DNA of 64,000 bases from Pseudonocardia sp. T1-2H (GCF_038039215.1 NZ_JBBPCL010000001.1:1612001-1676000), one strand, 5' to 3'; counted from the first letter of the stretch, positions 28,290-37,390 are shown. Numbers and translations: made by a program. The notes: generated from the letters alone by a model not told the origin.

Positions 28290-28675
28290 TTAGCTGATGC
28301 CGAGGAGGCCGAGAATCGGCACTCCGGCCGCACCCAGCCATCGGGCGAGCGTCTCGATCGGCGTCGACAGGGCGGTCCCCGCCGTGGCGAGTGCGCCGAC
28401 GCCCTGGAGGATCTCGGTGAGCCGGCGCAGTGAGGCAGCGATGTTGCCCCGGTCGGGCTCGGAATCGCCGAGGTGGTCCTCCGCGTCCTTGAGTTCCCGT
28501 TCGGCTATGGCCGCGGCGGACGGGGGAAGGGCGATGGTCTCGAGCTGGCGGCGCAGCCGCCGAGCTCGCCGCGGGCGTGCTCGATTGTGATCTGTGAGCC
28601 TGATCTGTCGATGAAGGTCTGGTCGCCAGCGACGTTGTTGATGGTCCGCGCTCGCTGGTTTCGGATGTTGAACAT
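28290..28675 (-). CDS. Small helical protein with N-terminal amyloid-like motif (one frameshift)
   Basis: About 128 residues when one base missing near 28560 is allowed for; read literally it stops after 56 residues. The N-terminus FNIRNQRARTINNVAGDQ resembles the neighbouring protein's IRDQSGYNVNNVARDQYL. Asn/Gln/Gly-rich motifs of this sort (INNVAGDQ) occur at the ends of bacterial and fungal amyloid-signalling proteins. After it come a helix (LRRQLETIALPPSAAAIAER), a second helical segment and a hydrophobic C-terminus (LGAAGVPILGLLGIS). It lies 22 bp downstream of its partner on the same strand. Function unknown; the motif interpretation is inference. Confidence 0.5.
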
Positions 28676-28697
28676 TGCGGTGCCGCTCCGTTCCAGG

Positions 28698-29201
28698 CTA
28701 CCGAGGTGGAGGCGTTGGGGGGCCCCAATTTGGCGGCGGCGCCTGCCAGCCGGTGTAGGCAGGGGGAGGCGGGGCCTGCCAGTCGGTATAGGCAGTGGGA
28801 GGTGGCGGGAAGACGGGCAGCCTCCGGCGTCGGGCGGCGGCGATGATGTGCATGACGATTCCGGCCAAGAGGATGAACTGGCCGATGAAGGCGATGCCGA
28901 AACCGAGGAGACCGACCGACACGCCCCCGATCTTCGGTCCACCGAACCCCAACTCGGGCGGGCTGACATTGCCGAAGTCGTTCATCTTGCTAATTAACGG
29001 GACTATGAATCCTACGGCGCCCCCCGCCACCATGACGAACCCGACGGTCACGAGGTGCCGCGCCCTGGTCTTGGCTGCTGCGATCTCGCGCAGGAAGCTG
29101 TCTCGCTCGCGCAGGACCTGGGTGAGGTACTGGTCCCTTGCCACGTTGTTGACGTTGTATCCGCTTTGATCGCGGATATCGAATGGTCCTGCTTGACTCA
29201 T
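28698..29201 (-). CDS. Two-TM protein with N-terminal amyloid-like motif and proline-rich tail
   Basis: About 167 residues from ATG 29201. The order is the N-terminal motif FDIRDQSGYNVNNVARDQYL, a charged helix (LRERDSFLREIAAAKTRARH), TM1 (LVTVGFVMVAGGAVGFIVPL), an outside loop, TM2 (GLLGFGIAFIGQFILLAGIV), a basic stop AARRRR, and a tail of tandem YTDWQAPPPP/YTGWQAPPP repeats. The soluble N-terminus carries the motif shared with the next gene, so the two proteins may co-assemble at the membrane. The pair sits between IS3 scars. No named family recognised. Confidence 0.6.
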   Translation of the reverse strand: MSQAGPFDIRDQSGYNVNNVARDQYLTQVLRERDSFLREIAAAKTRARHLVTVGFVMVAGGAVGFIVPLISKMNDFGNVSPPELGFGGPKIGGVSVGLLGFGIAFIGQFILLAGIVMHIIAAARRRRLPVFPPPPTAYTDWQAPPPPAYTGWQAPPPNWGPPTPPPR

Positions 29202-29473
29202 GTTTACCCCGCCATTCATGCTGCTTTGGTCAGCCGATCCTGCGGGCCTCATCGCTCGGCACCGTTGGCCCATCACGTCCTGGCCCGCCGAGCAGCCAGC
29301 TCGACCGCCCTGACGTGAAGCGTGACCGGCAGCGCGCGGTGCATCTATGGTGTAGGCCCCCCGCTTACGGGGGCAGCCCCCACGGCAACCGTCGTCAAGC
29401 TGGCTGGCGGCCGTGACCTTCCCCCGCCGCCACGGACTCGTTGATCCTCCCCCGATCACGTGGGGTATGGGGT

Positions 29474-29724
29474 TCAGGCCGCGCCAGCGACCGGGGTGTG
29501 GGTTCGTTCGTAGTCGATGGGGAGAGGTAGTCCAGCCCGGAGTGGCGCCGGACGGGGTTGTAGAAGGCCTCGATCCACTCGAAGATCGCGCTCGCCAGTT
29601 CCTGCCTGGTGCGCCAGGGCCGGCGATCGAGTAGCTCGACCTGCATCGAGGAGAAGAAGCTCTCCGCGAGAGCGTTGTCGAAGCAGTCCCCGATCGAGCC
29701 CATCGAGCCGAGCAGCTGGGCCCG
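29474..29724 (-). pseudogene. IS3-family transposase OrfB, C-terminal remnant
   Basis: SIGDCFDNALAESFFSSMQV carries the catalytic glutamate of the DDE integrase core, followed by AIFEWIEAFYNPVRRHSGLD. After YLSP one C appears missing; the next frame gives IDYERTHTPVAGAA and a stop. The first two catalytic aspartates are absent. Confidence 0.75.
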
Positions 29725-30122
29725 GCGCAGGCGCCCCGGCCTGACCCGGCGAGGAGGGAGCCGCCGCGGCTGGCGCTTCAGTCGCCGCGGCGGCGCCCCG
29801 GCGACGCCGGAACGGGCGATCGCCGCTCGCCGGGACCTGCGGTGACCGAGGCGCTCAGCCCCGGCCGTCGCCGTCCACCGCGTCCTCGGAGGTCCCGGCG
29901 GTCGCCTGGTCGGCTCCGCTGCCGGCCAGGGCCTGACCAACCGGAGGCATCAAGAACAACCGAGACACGTTCTGCGACGCTCTGACCTGCCAGATGCAAC
30001 GCAGCTCACATCGCTGATTACCTTTGCAAGGCAGTGCGTCGGAGTTCCCGAGGGCAGAGGCAGCCGACAAGTGAACGGTGACAACGGACGCAATCTTCAC
30101 CAACAGTTGACCATGCGCCGCG
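29725..30122. other. Intergenic, no recognisable gene
   Basis: A GC-rich segment with strong self-complementary GCCGCGGC stretches near 29760-29795. I find no supported coding sequence. Confidence 0.35.
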
Positions 30123-31928
30123 CTACCCGACGTCGGGCGCATAGCTCTTCACGAGCCAGCCGTCCTGGTAGCCGATATCCGCCCACTCGAAATAGAGATC
30201 GACACCGTCGGTGGTTCGGATGTAGGCGGAGACCTTGCCGGTCTGCTCGACATCGTAGGTCATATCGAACCCCGACTCGCCGGGCTTCATCGCTAGCAGG
30301 CTGGGCACGAGCGGACGACCGACGTTGTCCCGGGCGTTCGCGGTGCTCAACTCCTTCATGCGCATTACGTTGCCGACGCGCCAGGCGGCGAGGAACGCGT
30401 CAGCACTGGCGACGGCCTGCTGACGTTGGACCTTATCCCGCTCGTCGCACGCCGCGGCCTGAGCAGCACCAGGCTGGCCGCCGCGACAGTCGTCGTTCAG
30501 TATCTTCCAGCGCTCCCACAGGCTCGTGGGATCGTTCGACGTCGAGGTCCCCGCCGCGGCCCGGGGATCGAGCCGGAACGTCAGGCTGCCTTCGGCGAGA
30601 TTGTCGAAGATCCCGTCCCAGGCCGACGTGAGGACGTTGGCGACGGCGAACGCGCGCAACGCCTTCTTCGCCGCAGGTTCCACCCTGCGGAGGGCAGGCT
30701 CCACCCGCTGCTCGAATCCTGCCGGGACGTTCTTGACGCCGCTAGAGCGGATGAGCTTCGCCACCGTAGCGGCGGCAAATTTTGGGTTCATGACCAGGTC
30801 GAGAACGCACTCGACGCCAGCCTTGATCTTGTCCGCCGACGGCACCTCCTTCGCGACGATGTCGCCTCGCCAGATGTCCGTCCCGCCGATCTTGTCGGCA
30901 CAGTTCAGCACCAGATAGGTGACCGCCAGGGTGGTCTCGTTGCCGCCCGACTGTGATTCGATCAGGCCGCCGAGCAGCGCTGAGACAGGATTGAGCAGGA
31001 CGATCGGATAGGTCTGGTAGCTCTGGATCTCCCCCTCCGCCTTCGTCGCAGGTCGCCGGAAGCCCATGCTCATGCTGTCGCCGCCTTGCAGCAGCACACT
31101 CGTCTGCGGGTCAGCGCCGAGTACCGACGTCAGGGCGGAACGCCAGGTGTCGTTCCCGCCCTCGACCCAGAGATAGTCCTTCGTCGTCGATGGGATGGTG
31201 ATCATCTGCAACGTCTGACGATTGGACTTGAGGAGGATCTCCGCTCGGTCGGATCCGTCCTGGGCGCGGTTGGTCTGCAGGCACGCGTGGACCGAGGAGA
31301 GTTCCTTTGCCGCCATGTGCGCCCACTCGGGGCGCCTTCCACAGGCAGGCGGATCGGTCCGGCCGGTCATCCAGTCCGCGAGATAGTCGATCGCGCCGCC
31401 GACAATCTGGGCTCCGCCCTTCGCCCACGTCACGGGGTTGAACCACGCCGCATAGTCGTCCGAGAACGATGACGTCCAAATCACGACCTCGTTAGCGGGC
31501 TCGTCCCAGGCGGCGGGGATGACTGAATAGGCGCCATCGTCACCGACGTGCAACACCGCCGGGACTGCCTCGTCATTAGGCCGCGCGGGAAGTGGGAGCC
31601 GGACCTCGACCGCCCCGTCGAGCGGCTCGCGGAGCTCGACCGATACCCCGGACCCCAGGGCCTCCACGCCTCCGGGCACCGCGATGTCGGGAGCCTTGTC
31701 GGCATCGATCCGGGAGGGATCGGCCGTACTGGAACCTGCGAAGATGGTGAAGACCCCATCAAGCCCGGCGATGAGGTCGCCGGTCGGTGGGATCGGCGCT
31801 CCGGACGGTGTCTGATCAGCTGTGGCAGGAGCAGCCTCAGGTGGGGCCTCGCCGGTGCATGCCGTCACCGACAAGGCGATAGTTACCACCAGCAGAGACA
31901 GCAGCGTGTCGAGCCGCAGACCGCGCAC
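30123..31928 (-). CDS. Secreted lipoprotein of unknown function
   Basis: 601 residues with a lipoprotein signal: a basic start (RGLRLD), a hydrophobic core (LLSLLVVTIALSVTA) and lipobox VTAC at about residue 24, then a Pro/Ala-rich linker. The mature part has a beta-rich segment (SVELREPLDGAVEVRLPL), a middle with paired cysteines, and a C-terminal NTF2-like-looking end (ADAFLAAWRVGNVMRMKELS ... EWADIGYQDGWLV). It should be anchored on the outer face of the membrane. No partner gene nearby. Family not recognised. Confidence 0.65.
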   Translation of the reverse strand: MRGLRLDTLLSLLVVTIALSVTACTGEAPPEAAPATADQTPSGAPIPPTGDLIAGLDGVFTIFAGSSTADPSRIDADKAPDIAVPGGVEALGSGVSVELREPLDGAVEVRLPLPARPNDEAVPAVLHVGDDGAYSVIPAAWDEPANEVVIWTSSFSDDYAAWFNPVTWAKGGAQIVGGAIDYLADWMTGRTDPPACGRRPEWAHMAAKELSSVHACLQTNRAQDGSDRAEILLKSNRQTLQMITIPSTTKDYLWVEGGNDTWRSALTSVLGADPQTSVLLQGGDSMSMGFRRPATKAEGEIQSYQTYPIVLLNPVSALLGGLIESQSGGNETTLAVTYLVLNCADKIGGTDIWRGDIVAKEVPSADKIKAGVECVLDLVMNPKFAAATVAKLIRSSGVKNVPAGFEQRVEPALRRVEPAAKKALRAFAVANVLTSAWDGIFDNLAEGSLTFRLDPRAAAGTSTSNDPTSLWERWKILNDDCRGGQPGAAQAAACDERDKVQRQQAVASADAFLAAWRVGNVMRMKELSTANARDNVGRPLVPSLLAMKPGESGFDMTYDVEQTGKVSAYIRTTDGVDLYFEWADIGYQDGWLVKSYAPDVG

Positions 31929-32028
31929 GTTCGCCCTTCGTCAGCACAGCCCGTAGCCACACGGATACGAGCGTTAACATCAACTCGCCGCTGGGCGAAT
32001 GGGTGTTACCCGCTGGTCTAAAGTCGAG

Positions 32029-32320
32029 GCGATAACGGTGTGGTTGAACGCTACGGTCATGGGAGAGGGTGCGACCTCGACCGGGCTTCAGGTCAAGGGC
32101 GTGGCCTGCTCTTGGATCTGACCGGGTCGCCGTTTCCGTCGCGCGGAACGCGAGGTTGCTCGTGGGATCATTCGTGGTGCGAAAGCTCGTCTATCGGTGA
32201 TGCCTACGGCGTCCGCAGTCAGCCGAGCTGGGGACGAAGTTGCTGGTAGATGCCAGTGGCGAAGATAGCCGCGCCCTTTACACCCGAGCGGTCGCAGGTT
32301 CGATCCCTGCCGCGCCCACT
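32029..32320 (+). repeat. 291-bp direct repeat, left copy (VOC start + 24-mer + tRNA-Val-like 3' half)
   Basis: The segment matches 40751-41043 over its length with scattered substitutions. It begins with the first codons of a VOC/glyoxalase gene on the minus strand (start at 32076), truncated here, passes the 24-bp repeat at 32161-32184, and ends with a tRNA-Val(TAC)-like 3' half at 32271-32319. No 5' tRNA acceptor strand is present. Confidence 0.75.
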
Positions 32321-32368
32321 GTCTGACCTGCGGAAATGTGTTCGGATGCCTCTGCAATCGTCAACTCC

Positions 32369-32405
32369 GGCCCCACGTGGTGCCGGATTTTCGCACCACG
32401 GGGCC
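32369..32405. terminator. Long hairpin, terminator-like
   Basis: GGCCCC-AC-GTGGTGC pairs with GCACCAC-GGGGCC around an 8-base loop, a 13-bp stem with one bulge. It lies downstream of the tRNA-like sequence of the repeat. Confidence 0.55.
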
Positions 32406-32569
32406 GTTTGATGACACCTTCTAGCGGAACTCCCTGCGGCCAGAGTTGAGCCCTGCGTCTTGGGTGTGATTCCGTCAGGAGATCGGCCAGCCCTGGGCCG
32501 CCAACTCGCCGGTGCGTGCGCTGGCCGCCAGGTACCGTGCGCCGCCACCCGATTCGACGGCTGCTGCCC

Positions 32570-32775
32570 GATCCCTCGGGCGGATCAAGGTCGGTCGCGA
32601 GCAGGTCGGGTCGGATCCGGATGTAGCGGGTGGCGTGGCGCCACCGGTGCTGCTCGAAGGAGGTGCCGACGTCGAGTTCGCCGACGGTTGTCGGGCGACC
32701 TGGAGGTAGTCGATGGGTTCGCGGGGTCGCTGCCCGAACCTGCTCGACGGGATCCTGGCTGGCCAGGGGTGTGCC
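32570..32775 (-). pseudogene. ATP-dependent DNA ligase, C-terminal fragment
   Basis: On the minus strand IPSSRFGQRPREPIDYLQVA, then (after a small frame slip) FEQHRWRHATRYIRIRPDLL, correspond to the C-terminal OB-fold region of actinobacterial ATP-dependent DNA ligases. It is strongly similar to the fragment at 46149-46345. Upstream domains are missing. Confidence 0.6.
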
Positions 32776-32829
32776 CCGGCCGCCGGGGTAATGGGGTGGT
32801 GCGGCCGGCAGCGCTTCCGCCCCGCCGGG

Positions 32830-33132
32830 GCGACCACGGTCCTGCCCGCGCAGCTCGCGCTGATCGCCCTCGGCTTCACCGGGCCCGAGCACAGCGACCT
32901 TCTGGCACAGCTGCACATCGGGCTCGACGAGCGCGGCAACCTCGTCCGCAACGAGGACTTCATGTCCACGGAGGAGGGCGTGTTCGTCGCCGGGGACATG
33001 GGTCGTGGCCAGTCGCTGATCGTGTGGGCGATCGCCGAGGGCCGCGCCGCGGCGGCCGCGGTCGGCGCCTACCTCACCAGCCGCGACCTGCTGCCCCGAC
33101 CGATCCGGCCCGACCACGCCCCGATCGGCTGA
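32830..33132 (+). pseudogene. Glutamate synthase small subunit (GltD), C-terminal fragment
   Basis: The plus-strand frame reads VLPAQLALIALGFTGPEHSD, then GVFVAGDMGRGQSLIVWAIAEGR and ends at TGA 33132. This is the final NAD(P)H-binding part of GltD-type FAD oxidoreductases (motif AGDMGRGQSLIVWA). The first 80 percent of the gene is absent; the ligase fragment abuts it. Confidence 0.7.
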
Positions 33133-34215
33133 TCAGGCCCGGCGTCGGCGCCGGAGCCACAGGACCGCTCCGAGTGCCACAACGACGAGCCCGGCGAGCA
33201 CGGCGAGGGCCACGGCGAGGCTCGAGCCGCCGCAGTCGTTCACCGGGTCGTCGTGGGTGAGCGCGCAGATTATGCGCTCGCCGCGGTCGGTGCCGTACCG
33301 CGCGACCAGCTCGGACCGGAAGTCCTGCCACTGCCGGCGGGTCTCGGTGACGACCCCGGACACGGCCTTGGCGAAGTTGTTCCCGACCATCCCGCGCGTC
33401 GTCGTCGGGTCGCTGGCCGCGCCGGTGGCGGGGTCGATCCGGCCCCGGTCCTTGTTGAGCGCGGCGTGGGTGACCCGCAGCGTGCAGGACGCGACACCGG
33501 GGACCTCGTCCCGTGCCACGAAGCACCCGGTGCTGAGCCCGGGCGGCGGGCCGGGCGCCGCGGCGCCGCGCAGGTCGAGCAGCGGAGTCGGTGCCGGGAG
33601 GTCGAGTCCCGGCGGGTTCTCGTCCCCGACCGGACGGGCCGGGTCGGCCCGGTCGGCCCAGTTGCTGTGCGCGTAGAAGTCCTGCACGCCGTGGAGGGCC
33701 CGCCCGAACCCTTCGAGGGTCGCGCACTTGGCCCGATCCTCCCGCTGCTCCCGGGACCGGCACTCCGGGTTCAGGCCGACCTCGGCGGCGAGCACCTCGC
33801 CATCGGCCCCGAGCATGTACTGCGCACTGTCCAGTCCCTCGCCGAACCGCAGATGGTTCAGGCAGTCGACGAGCGACGCGGTGGCCTGGTCGCGGGTGCG
33901 CGGGTAGTCGCCCGCGACGTAGTCCGCGTCGTCGCAGTGCGCGGCCGGGTCGGACAGCTCGTCGCTGTCCGGCGCGCCGACGGCCCCGAACTCGTGGCCG
34001 TGGCCGGCGAGGTAGTCCACGGTCACCGGCTCGATGCAGTCCGGCTCCGAGCCCGCGTCGCCGGCACAGCTCAGGGCGGCCCGGGTGAGGCGCTCGTGCT
34101 CGCGGCTCTGGCCCCCGGTGTCGATCGTGCCGAACCCGGCGGCGGAGCCGGGCGCCGCGGCGAGACCCAGGACGACGAGCAGGCAGAGCAGCACCGTGAA
34201 CCGCCGTCGTCGCAC
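33133..34215 (-). CDS. CinY/HetC-like secreted or membrane-anchored protein
   Basis: 360 residues with a basic, hydrophobic signal peptide (RRRRFTVLLCLLVVLGLAAA) and a C-terminal membrane anchor followed by WLRRRRRA. The ectodomain contains HERLTRAALSC near the start and GFGRALHGVQDFYAHSNWAD in the middle, a histidine/aspartate-rich helix typical of HET-C and zinc-dependent phospholipase C-like proteins, including CinY of lantibiotic clusters. Several cysteines suggest extracellular disulfides. The role is unknown; a lipid-linked activity is possible. Its stop adjoins the gltD fragment end on the other strand. Confidence 0.65.
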   Translation of the reverse strand: MRRRRFTVLLCLLVVLGLAAAPGSAAGFGTIDTGGQSREHERLTRAALSCAGDAGSEPDCIEPVTVDYLAGHGHEFGAVGAPDSDELSDPAAHCDDADYVAGDYPRTRDQATASLVDCLNHLRFGEGLDSAQYMLGADGEVLAAEVGLNPECRSREQREDRAKCATLEGFGRALHGVQDFYAHSNWADRADPARPVGDENPPGLDLPAPTPLLDLRGAAAPGPPPGLSTGCFVARDEVPGVASCTLRVTHAALNKDRGRIDPATGAASDPTTTRGMVGNNFAKAVSGVVTETRRQWQDFRSELVARYGTDRGERIICALTHDDPVNDCGGSSLAVALAVLAGLVVVALGAVLWLRRRRRA

Positions 34216-34277
34216 GCGGAGCTTCCCCCTCGACCGGCCGCGTCACCGACGGTGCCGCGCGGGAGATCGCGCCGGCC

Positions 34278-35744
34278 TCATCCCGGCGGGGTGATCGCCG
34301 GGCCGAGTCCGTCGTTCGCCGTGAGCCGGCTCCCGGCCGTCCGGGCCGTGCCGGGCCGGGCGAGCACCCAGACGACGCCCACCAGGATCCAGGCCGCGGA
34401 GATCGCGGGATAGATCCCCGCGGCACCCTCCGGGTACGGGACGATGTTGCGGAACAGCGTGTACCCGAGCAGGACCAGCGCGAGCGCCGGGACGACGACC
34501 TCCCACGCAGCCACCTCCCGGCGTCCGGAGAAGAACAACAGCCGGGCGGCGCCGATCGTGGCGAGCGCGTAGACCACCAGCAGGATCAGCGTGCCGATCG
34601 TCGCCGAGGCCTGGAACAGCGTGAACGGCTCCCCGCGCACCCCGAACCACGCGATGCCGACGATCACGTACATCGCCCCGACCACGACGACCGTCGCCCG
34701 TACCGGTGTGCCGCGCACCGGGGAGACCTCCGCGAGCGCGGCCGGCCCGACGCCGTCTCGGGTCAGGGCGAACAGGAGCCGGGAGGCGCCGACCGCGCAG
34801 GCGAGCGCGCAGCCGAACGCGCTGACCGCCGCGCCGATCGTGATGAGGTGGCCGACCCAGCCGGCGACGTACTGCGCCCCGAGGTCGCCCAGCAGCGACG
34901 ACGACGCCGTGAACGCCGCCACGCCCGCCGGGTCGGTACCGAAGCCCATCACCTCGACAGTCGTGACGAACACGAAGTAGACGCCCCCGAACACGGCCGT
35001 GCCCAGGATCGCGCGCGGGATGCTCCGGCGCGGGTCGCGGGCCTCCTCGCCGAGCGTCGCCGCGGCCTCGAATCCGGCGAAGGAGAGGAACCCGAATACC
35101 ACGCCGAGGAACAGCGCGGACACGCCGGTGCTGGGCGCAACGGTGAACACCGAGGCGTCGAGGGTGCGGCCGCCGGGAGCCGTCCCGCCGGCCAGCCGGA
35201 CGAGGACGACCACGCAGACGGCGACGATCAGCGCCACGGTGACGCCCTCGATGGTCAGCAGCACCCGCGTGCCGCCCCGCACCCGGACGACGGCGAGTCC
35301 CAGCACGCCGAGCAGGGCGACCGCGGCCAGGGCGAATCCCGCCCAGTCCGGCTGGTCGGGCCAGATGCCGAGCACGCGCAGGGCGTCGGCCCCGAAGATC
35401 CCGGCCGCCGTCGACGTGACGACCCCGTAGAACACGTACGTGCCCAGCAGCGACCACCCGGCGACGACACCGGCGCGCGGGCCGAGCGTGGCGCCGACGA
35501 ACCCGTAGACGCTGCCGGCGTGGTGGAACCGCTGGCACAGCCGCACGAAGGTGTACGCGACGAGCAGGACGCCGAGCGTCGCCAGCGCGAAGGCCAGCGG
35601 GACCGCGCGCCCGACGGAGCCCGCCGTGCCCTGTGGGTTGATGTTGGCGGCCATCGAGGGCGCCATGAGCGCCAGGGAGAGCCCGATCGCCTCCCACACG
35701 CCGAGGCCGCGACGGAGCCGGGCGGGGGTCGAGCTCTGCACCAT
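34278..35744 (-). CDS. APC-family amino acid permease
   Basis: 488 residues from ATG 35744, preceded by GAGGTG; longer upstream reading is rejected as non-membrane. About 12 hydrophobic segments. TM1 carries ALMAPSMAANINPQGTAG, the substrate-binding unwound helix of APC transporters, and FLSFAGFEAAATLGEEARDP is the conserved TM6-loop. It imports or exchanges amino acids or amines by proton symport at the cytoplasmic membrane. It is separated by 62 bp from the HetC-like gene and faces away from the VIT-like gene. Confidence 0.88.
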   Translation of the reverse strand: MVQSSTPARLRRGLGVWEAIGLSLALMAPSMAANINPQGTAGSVGRAVPLAFALATLGVLLVAYTFVRLCQRFHHAGSVYGFVGATLGPRAGVVAGWSLLGTYVFYGVVTSTAAGIFGADALRVLGIWPDQPDWAGFALAAVALLGVLGLAVVRVRGGTRVLLTIEGVTVALIVAVCVVVLVRLAGGTAPGGRTLDASVFTVAPSTGVSALFLGVVFGFLSFAGFEAAATLGEEARDPRRSIPRAILGTAVFGGVYFVFVTTVEVMGFGTDPAGVAAFTASSSLLGDLGAQYVAGWVGHLITIGAAVSAFGCALACAVGASRLLFALTRDGVGPAALAEVSPVRGTPVRATVVVVGAMYVIVGIAWFGVRGEPFTLFQASATIGTLILLVVYALATIGAARLLFFSGRREVAAWEVVVPALALVLLGYTLFRNIVPYPEGAAGIYPAISAAWILVGVVWVLARPGTARTAGSRLTANDGLGPAITPPG

Positions 35745-35832
35745 GGCGCTCACCTCTTCCGACCCTGGCTCGGCCCGACCGGGGTGAGAGTTACGTTCGG
35801 CGACGGGACGGGCGGGGCGCAGACTGTCGCCC

Positions 35833-36318
35833 ATGCCCGACAGCTCGACGGGGAGCGACCCCTCCGCGCGGCCGTCCCGCGCGAGCCGCCGCCGGTGGCG
35901 CCGCATGCTGGCCGACGAGCGCGAGGAGGCCAAGGTCTACCGCGACCTGGCCGGCCGGCGCAACGGCGACGAGCGGGAGATCCTGCTCGGCCTCGCCGAG
36001 GCGGAGGAACGGCGCATCGCGCACTGGGCGCGCCTGCTCGGCAGCGACGCCGCCTCGGCCGGCCGAGGCTCGTTGCGGATGCGGTTGCTCGCGCTGCTCG
36101 GGCGGCGGTTCGGCTCGGTGTTCGTGCTGGCGCTCGCGCAGCGTGCCGAGACCCGCTCGACCTACCGCTGGGACGTCGACGCCACCCCTGCGATGGCGGC
36201 CGACGAACGGATCCACGAGGAGGTCGTCCGCGGCCTGGCGGTCCGTGGCCGGGCCCGGGTGTCCGGCACCTTCCGGGCCGCCGTCTTCAGCGAGGGTGCC
36301 ACCACGTTCAGCTACTGA
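35833..36318 (+). CDS. VIT1/CCC1-family N-terminal rubrerythrin-like domain, truncated
   Basis: 161 residues. RWRRMLADEREEAKVYRDLA, EILLGLAEAEERRIAHWARL and AADERIHEEVVRGLAVRG form the four-helix ferritin-like cytosolic domain found in front of VIT/CCC1 iron or manganese transporters. The family continues after FRAAVF into GANDG and membrane helices, but here the chain ends SEGATTFSY. The transporter part is lost, so it is either a recent truncation or a stand-alone metal-binding domain. It overlaps the next (convergent) gene by 7 bp. Confidence 0.65.
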   Translation: MPDSSTGSDPSARPSRASRRRWRRMLADEREEAKVYRDLAGRRNGDEREILLGLAEAEERRIAHWARLLGSDAASAGRGSLRMRLLALLGRRFGSVFVLALAQRAETRSTYRWDVDATPAMAADERIHEEVVRGLAVRGRARVSGTFRAAVFSEGATTFSY

Positions 36319-37136
36319 GTGGGCGCCCGGCCGGTCGGCATGCCGACGTCGCTGCCCTCGGAGGCGTGGTCGACGCGGACGTCCTCCCCCGCGGCCTCGA
36401 TCTCCAGGAGGCTCTCGCTCGCCAGTTCCCGCTCGTAGGCCGTGGCCCCGCCGCGGGCGCCGAACAGGCGCTTGGCCACGACCAGGTAGACCACCGCCGC
36501 GACGTTGATGGCGAACGCCCCCGCCTTGGTGACCGTCACCGACTTGGTCAGCTCGTAGACCTCGTAGGGGATGAAGACGGCCGTCGCGATGACCGTGAGG
36601 TACTCGGCCCAGCGCTTCGCCATCCACAGGCCGACGCCCTCGATCGCCTCGAGGAGTCCGTAGCCGAGCAGGCCGACGGCGACGAGGACCAGGACGCCGT
36701 GCCCGGCGTGCAGTGCCTTGGTGGCCTCGTGGACGATCGTCGTCCTGTCCAGGTCCACCCCGAGCCGGTCGAAGATCGGGCGGAAGTAGGGCAGCCAGGA
36801 GCCGAAGGACCTGCGCAGCGCGGTCTGCGCGCTGGAGAAGCGGTACACGCCGAACGCGGCCGCGACCAGCACCATCGCGCGCACGAGGCGCTCCACGGCC
36901 AGCACCCGCAGGATCGTGAGCTGGCGCAGCGCCTTGCCGCGGGCCGGCACCGGCGCCTGGTCGGCCGGCCCGTGCGCCGCCGCAGGCCCGAGCACCCAGT
37001 CGCCGCAGCGCAGGCAGCGCCAGCTCTCGCCCAGCGCCGTGCTCCCGCGTAGCCGGGCCGCGAGCTGCTCCTCGTCCGGCGCATACGTGAGGTGGCCGTT
37101 CCTGCCGCACGTCTTCAGTTCCCTGCTGGACACCAT
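36312..37136 (-). CDS. DUF2127-family membrane protein
   Basis: 274 residues from ATG 37136. An N-terminal cysteine-containing segment (KTCGRNGHLTYA, CLRCGDWVLGP) may bind zinc. It is followed by TM helices (RVLAVERLVRAMVLVAAAFG, VLVLVAVGLLGYGLLEAIEG, and AGAFAINVAAVVYLVV) and a hydrophilic acidic C-terminus. GLLEAIEGVGLW is typical of the DUF2127 family. Function unknown. Confidence 0.7.
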   Translation of the reverse strand: MVSSRELKTCGRNGHLTYAPDEEQLAARLRGSTALGESWRCLRCGDWVLGPAAAHGPADQAPVPARGKALRQLTILRVLAVERLVRAMVLVAAAFGVYRFSSAQTALRRSFGSWLPYFRPIFDRLGVDLDRTTIVHEATKALHAGHGVLVLVAVGLLGYGLLEAIEGVGLWMAKRWAEYLTVIATAVFIPYEVYELTKSVTVTKAGAFAINVAAVVYLVVAKRLFGARGGATAYERELASESLLEIEAAGEDVRVDHASEGSDVGMPTGRAPTQ

Positions 37137-37167
37137 GCCGCTCCACCCCACCTGCTTGACTGCTGAC

Positions 37168-37390
37168 ATGGACCTGCCGCTGCCGCCGCCGGTGAAGCCG
37201 ATGCTGGCCAAGCCTGCCACAAGCTGCCGACCGGTGAGGGATTGTTCTACGAGCCGAAGTGGGGCGGCTTCCGCTGCATCGTCTTCCGGGACGGCGACGA
37301 GGTGGAGCTCGGCAGCCCCAACGAGCGGCCGCTCACCCGCTACTTCCCCAAGGTGGTCACCCCGGCCGCAGATCACATCAAGGAGTACCG
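37168..37390 (+). pseudogene. ATP-dependent DNA ligase, N-terminal fragment
   Basis: MDLPLPPPVKPMLAKPA and, one base out of frame, KLPTGEGLFYEPKWGGFRC carry the beginning and motif I of the adenylation domain; ERPLTRYFPKVVTP follows. The nucleotidyl lysine is in EPK, but the usual WDG reads WGG. Similarity is lost about 70 codons in, so the catalytic domain is incomplete. Confidence 0.65.

Noticed and set aside
32271..32319. Functional tRNA-Val gene
   Set aside because: Only the anticodon-to-3' part is present. No 5' acceptor strand complementary to CGCGCCC and no proper anticodon stem are found here or in the copy at 40994-41042.
32278..33117. Minus-strand 279-codon frame
   Set aside because: It merely strings together the antisense of the tRNA-like repeat, a shifted ligase fragment and the antisense of the gltD fragment.
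34848..37052. 734-codon plus-strand frame
   Set aside because: Antisense to the permease and DUF2127 genes; no motif, highly biased composition.
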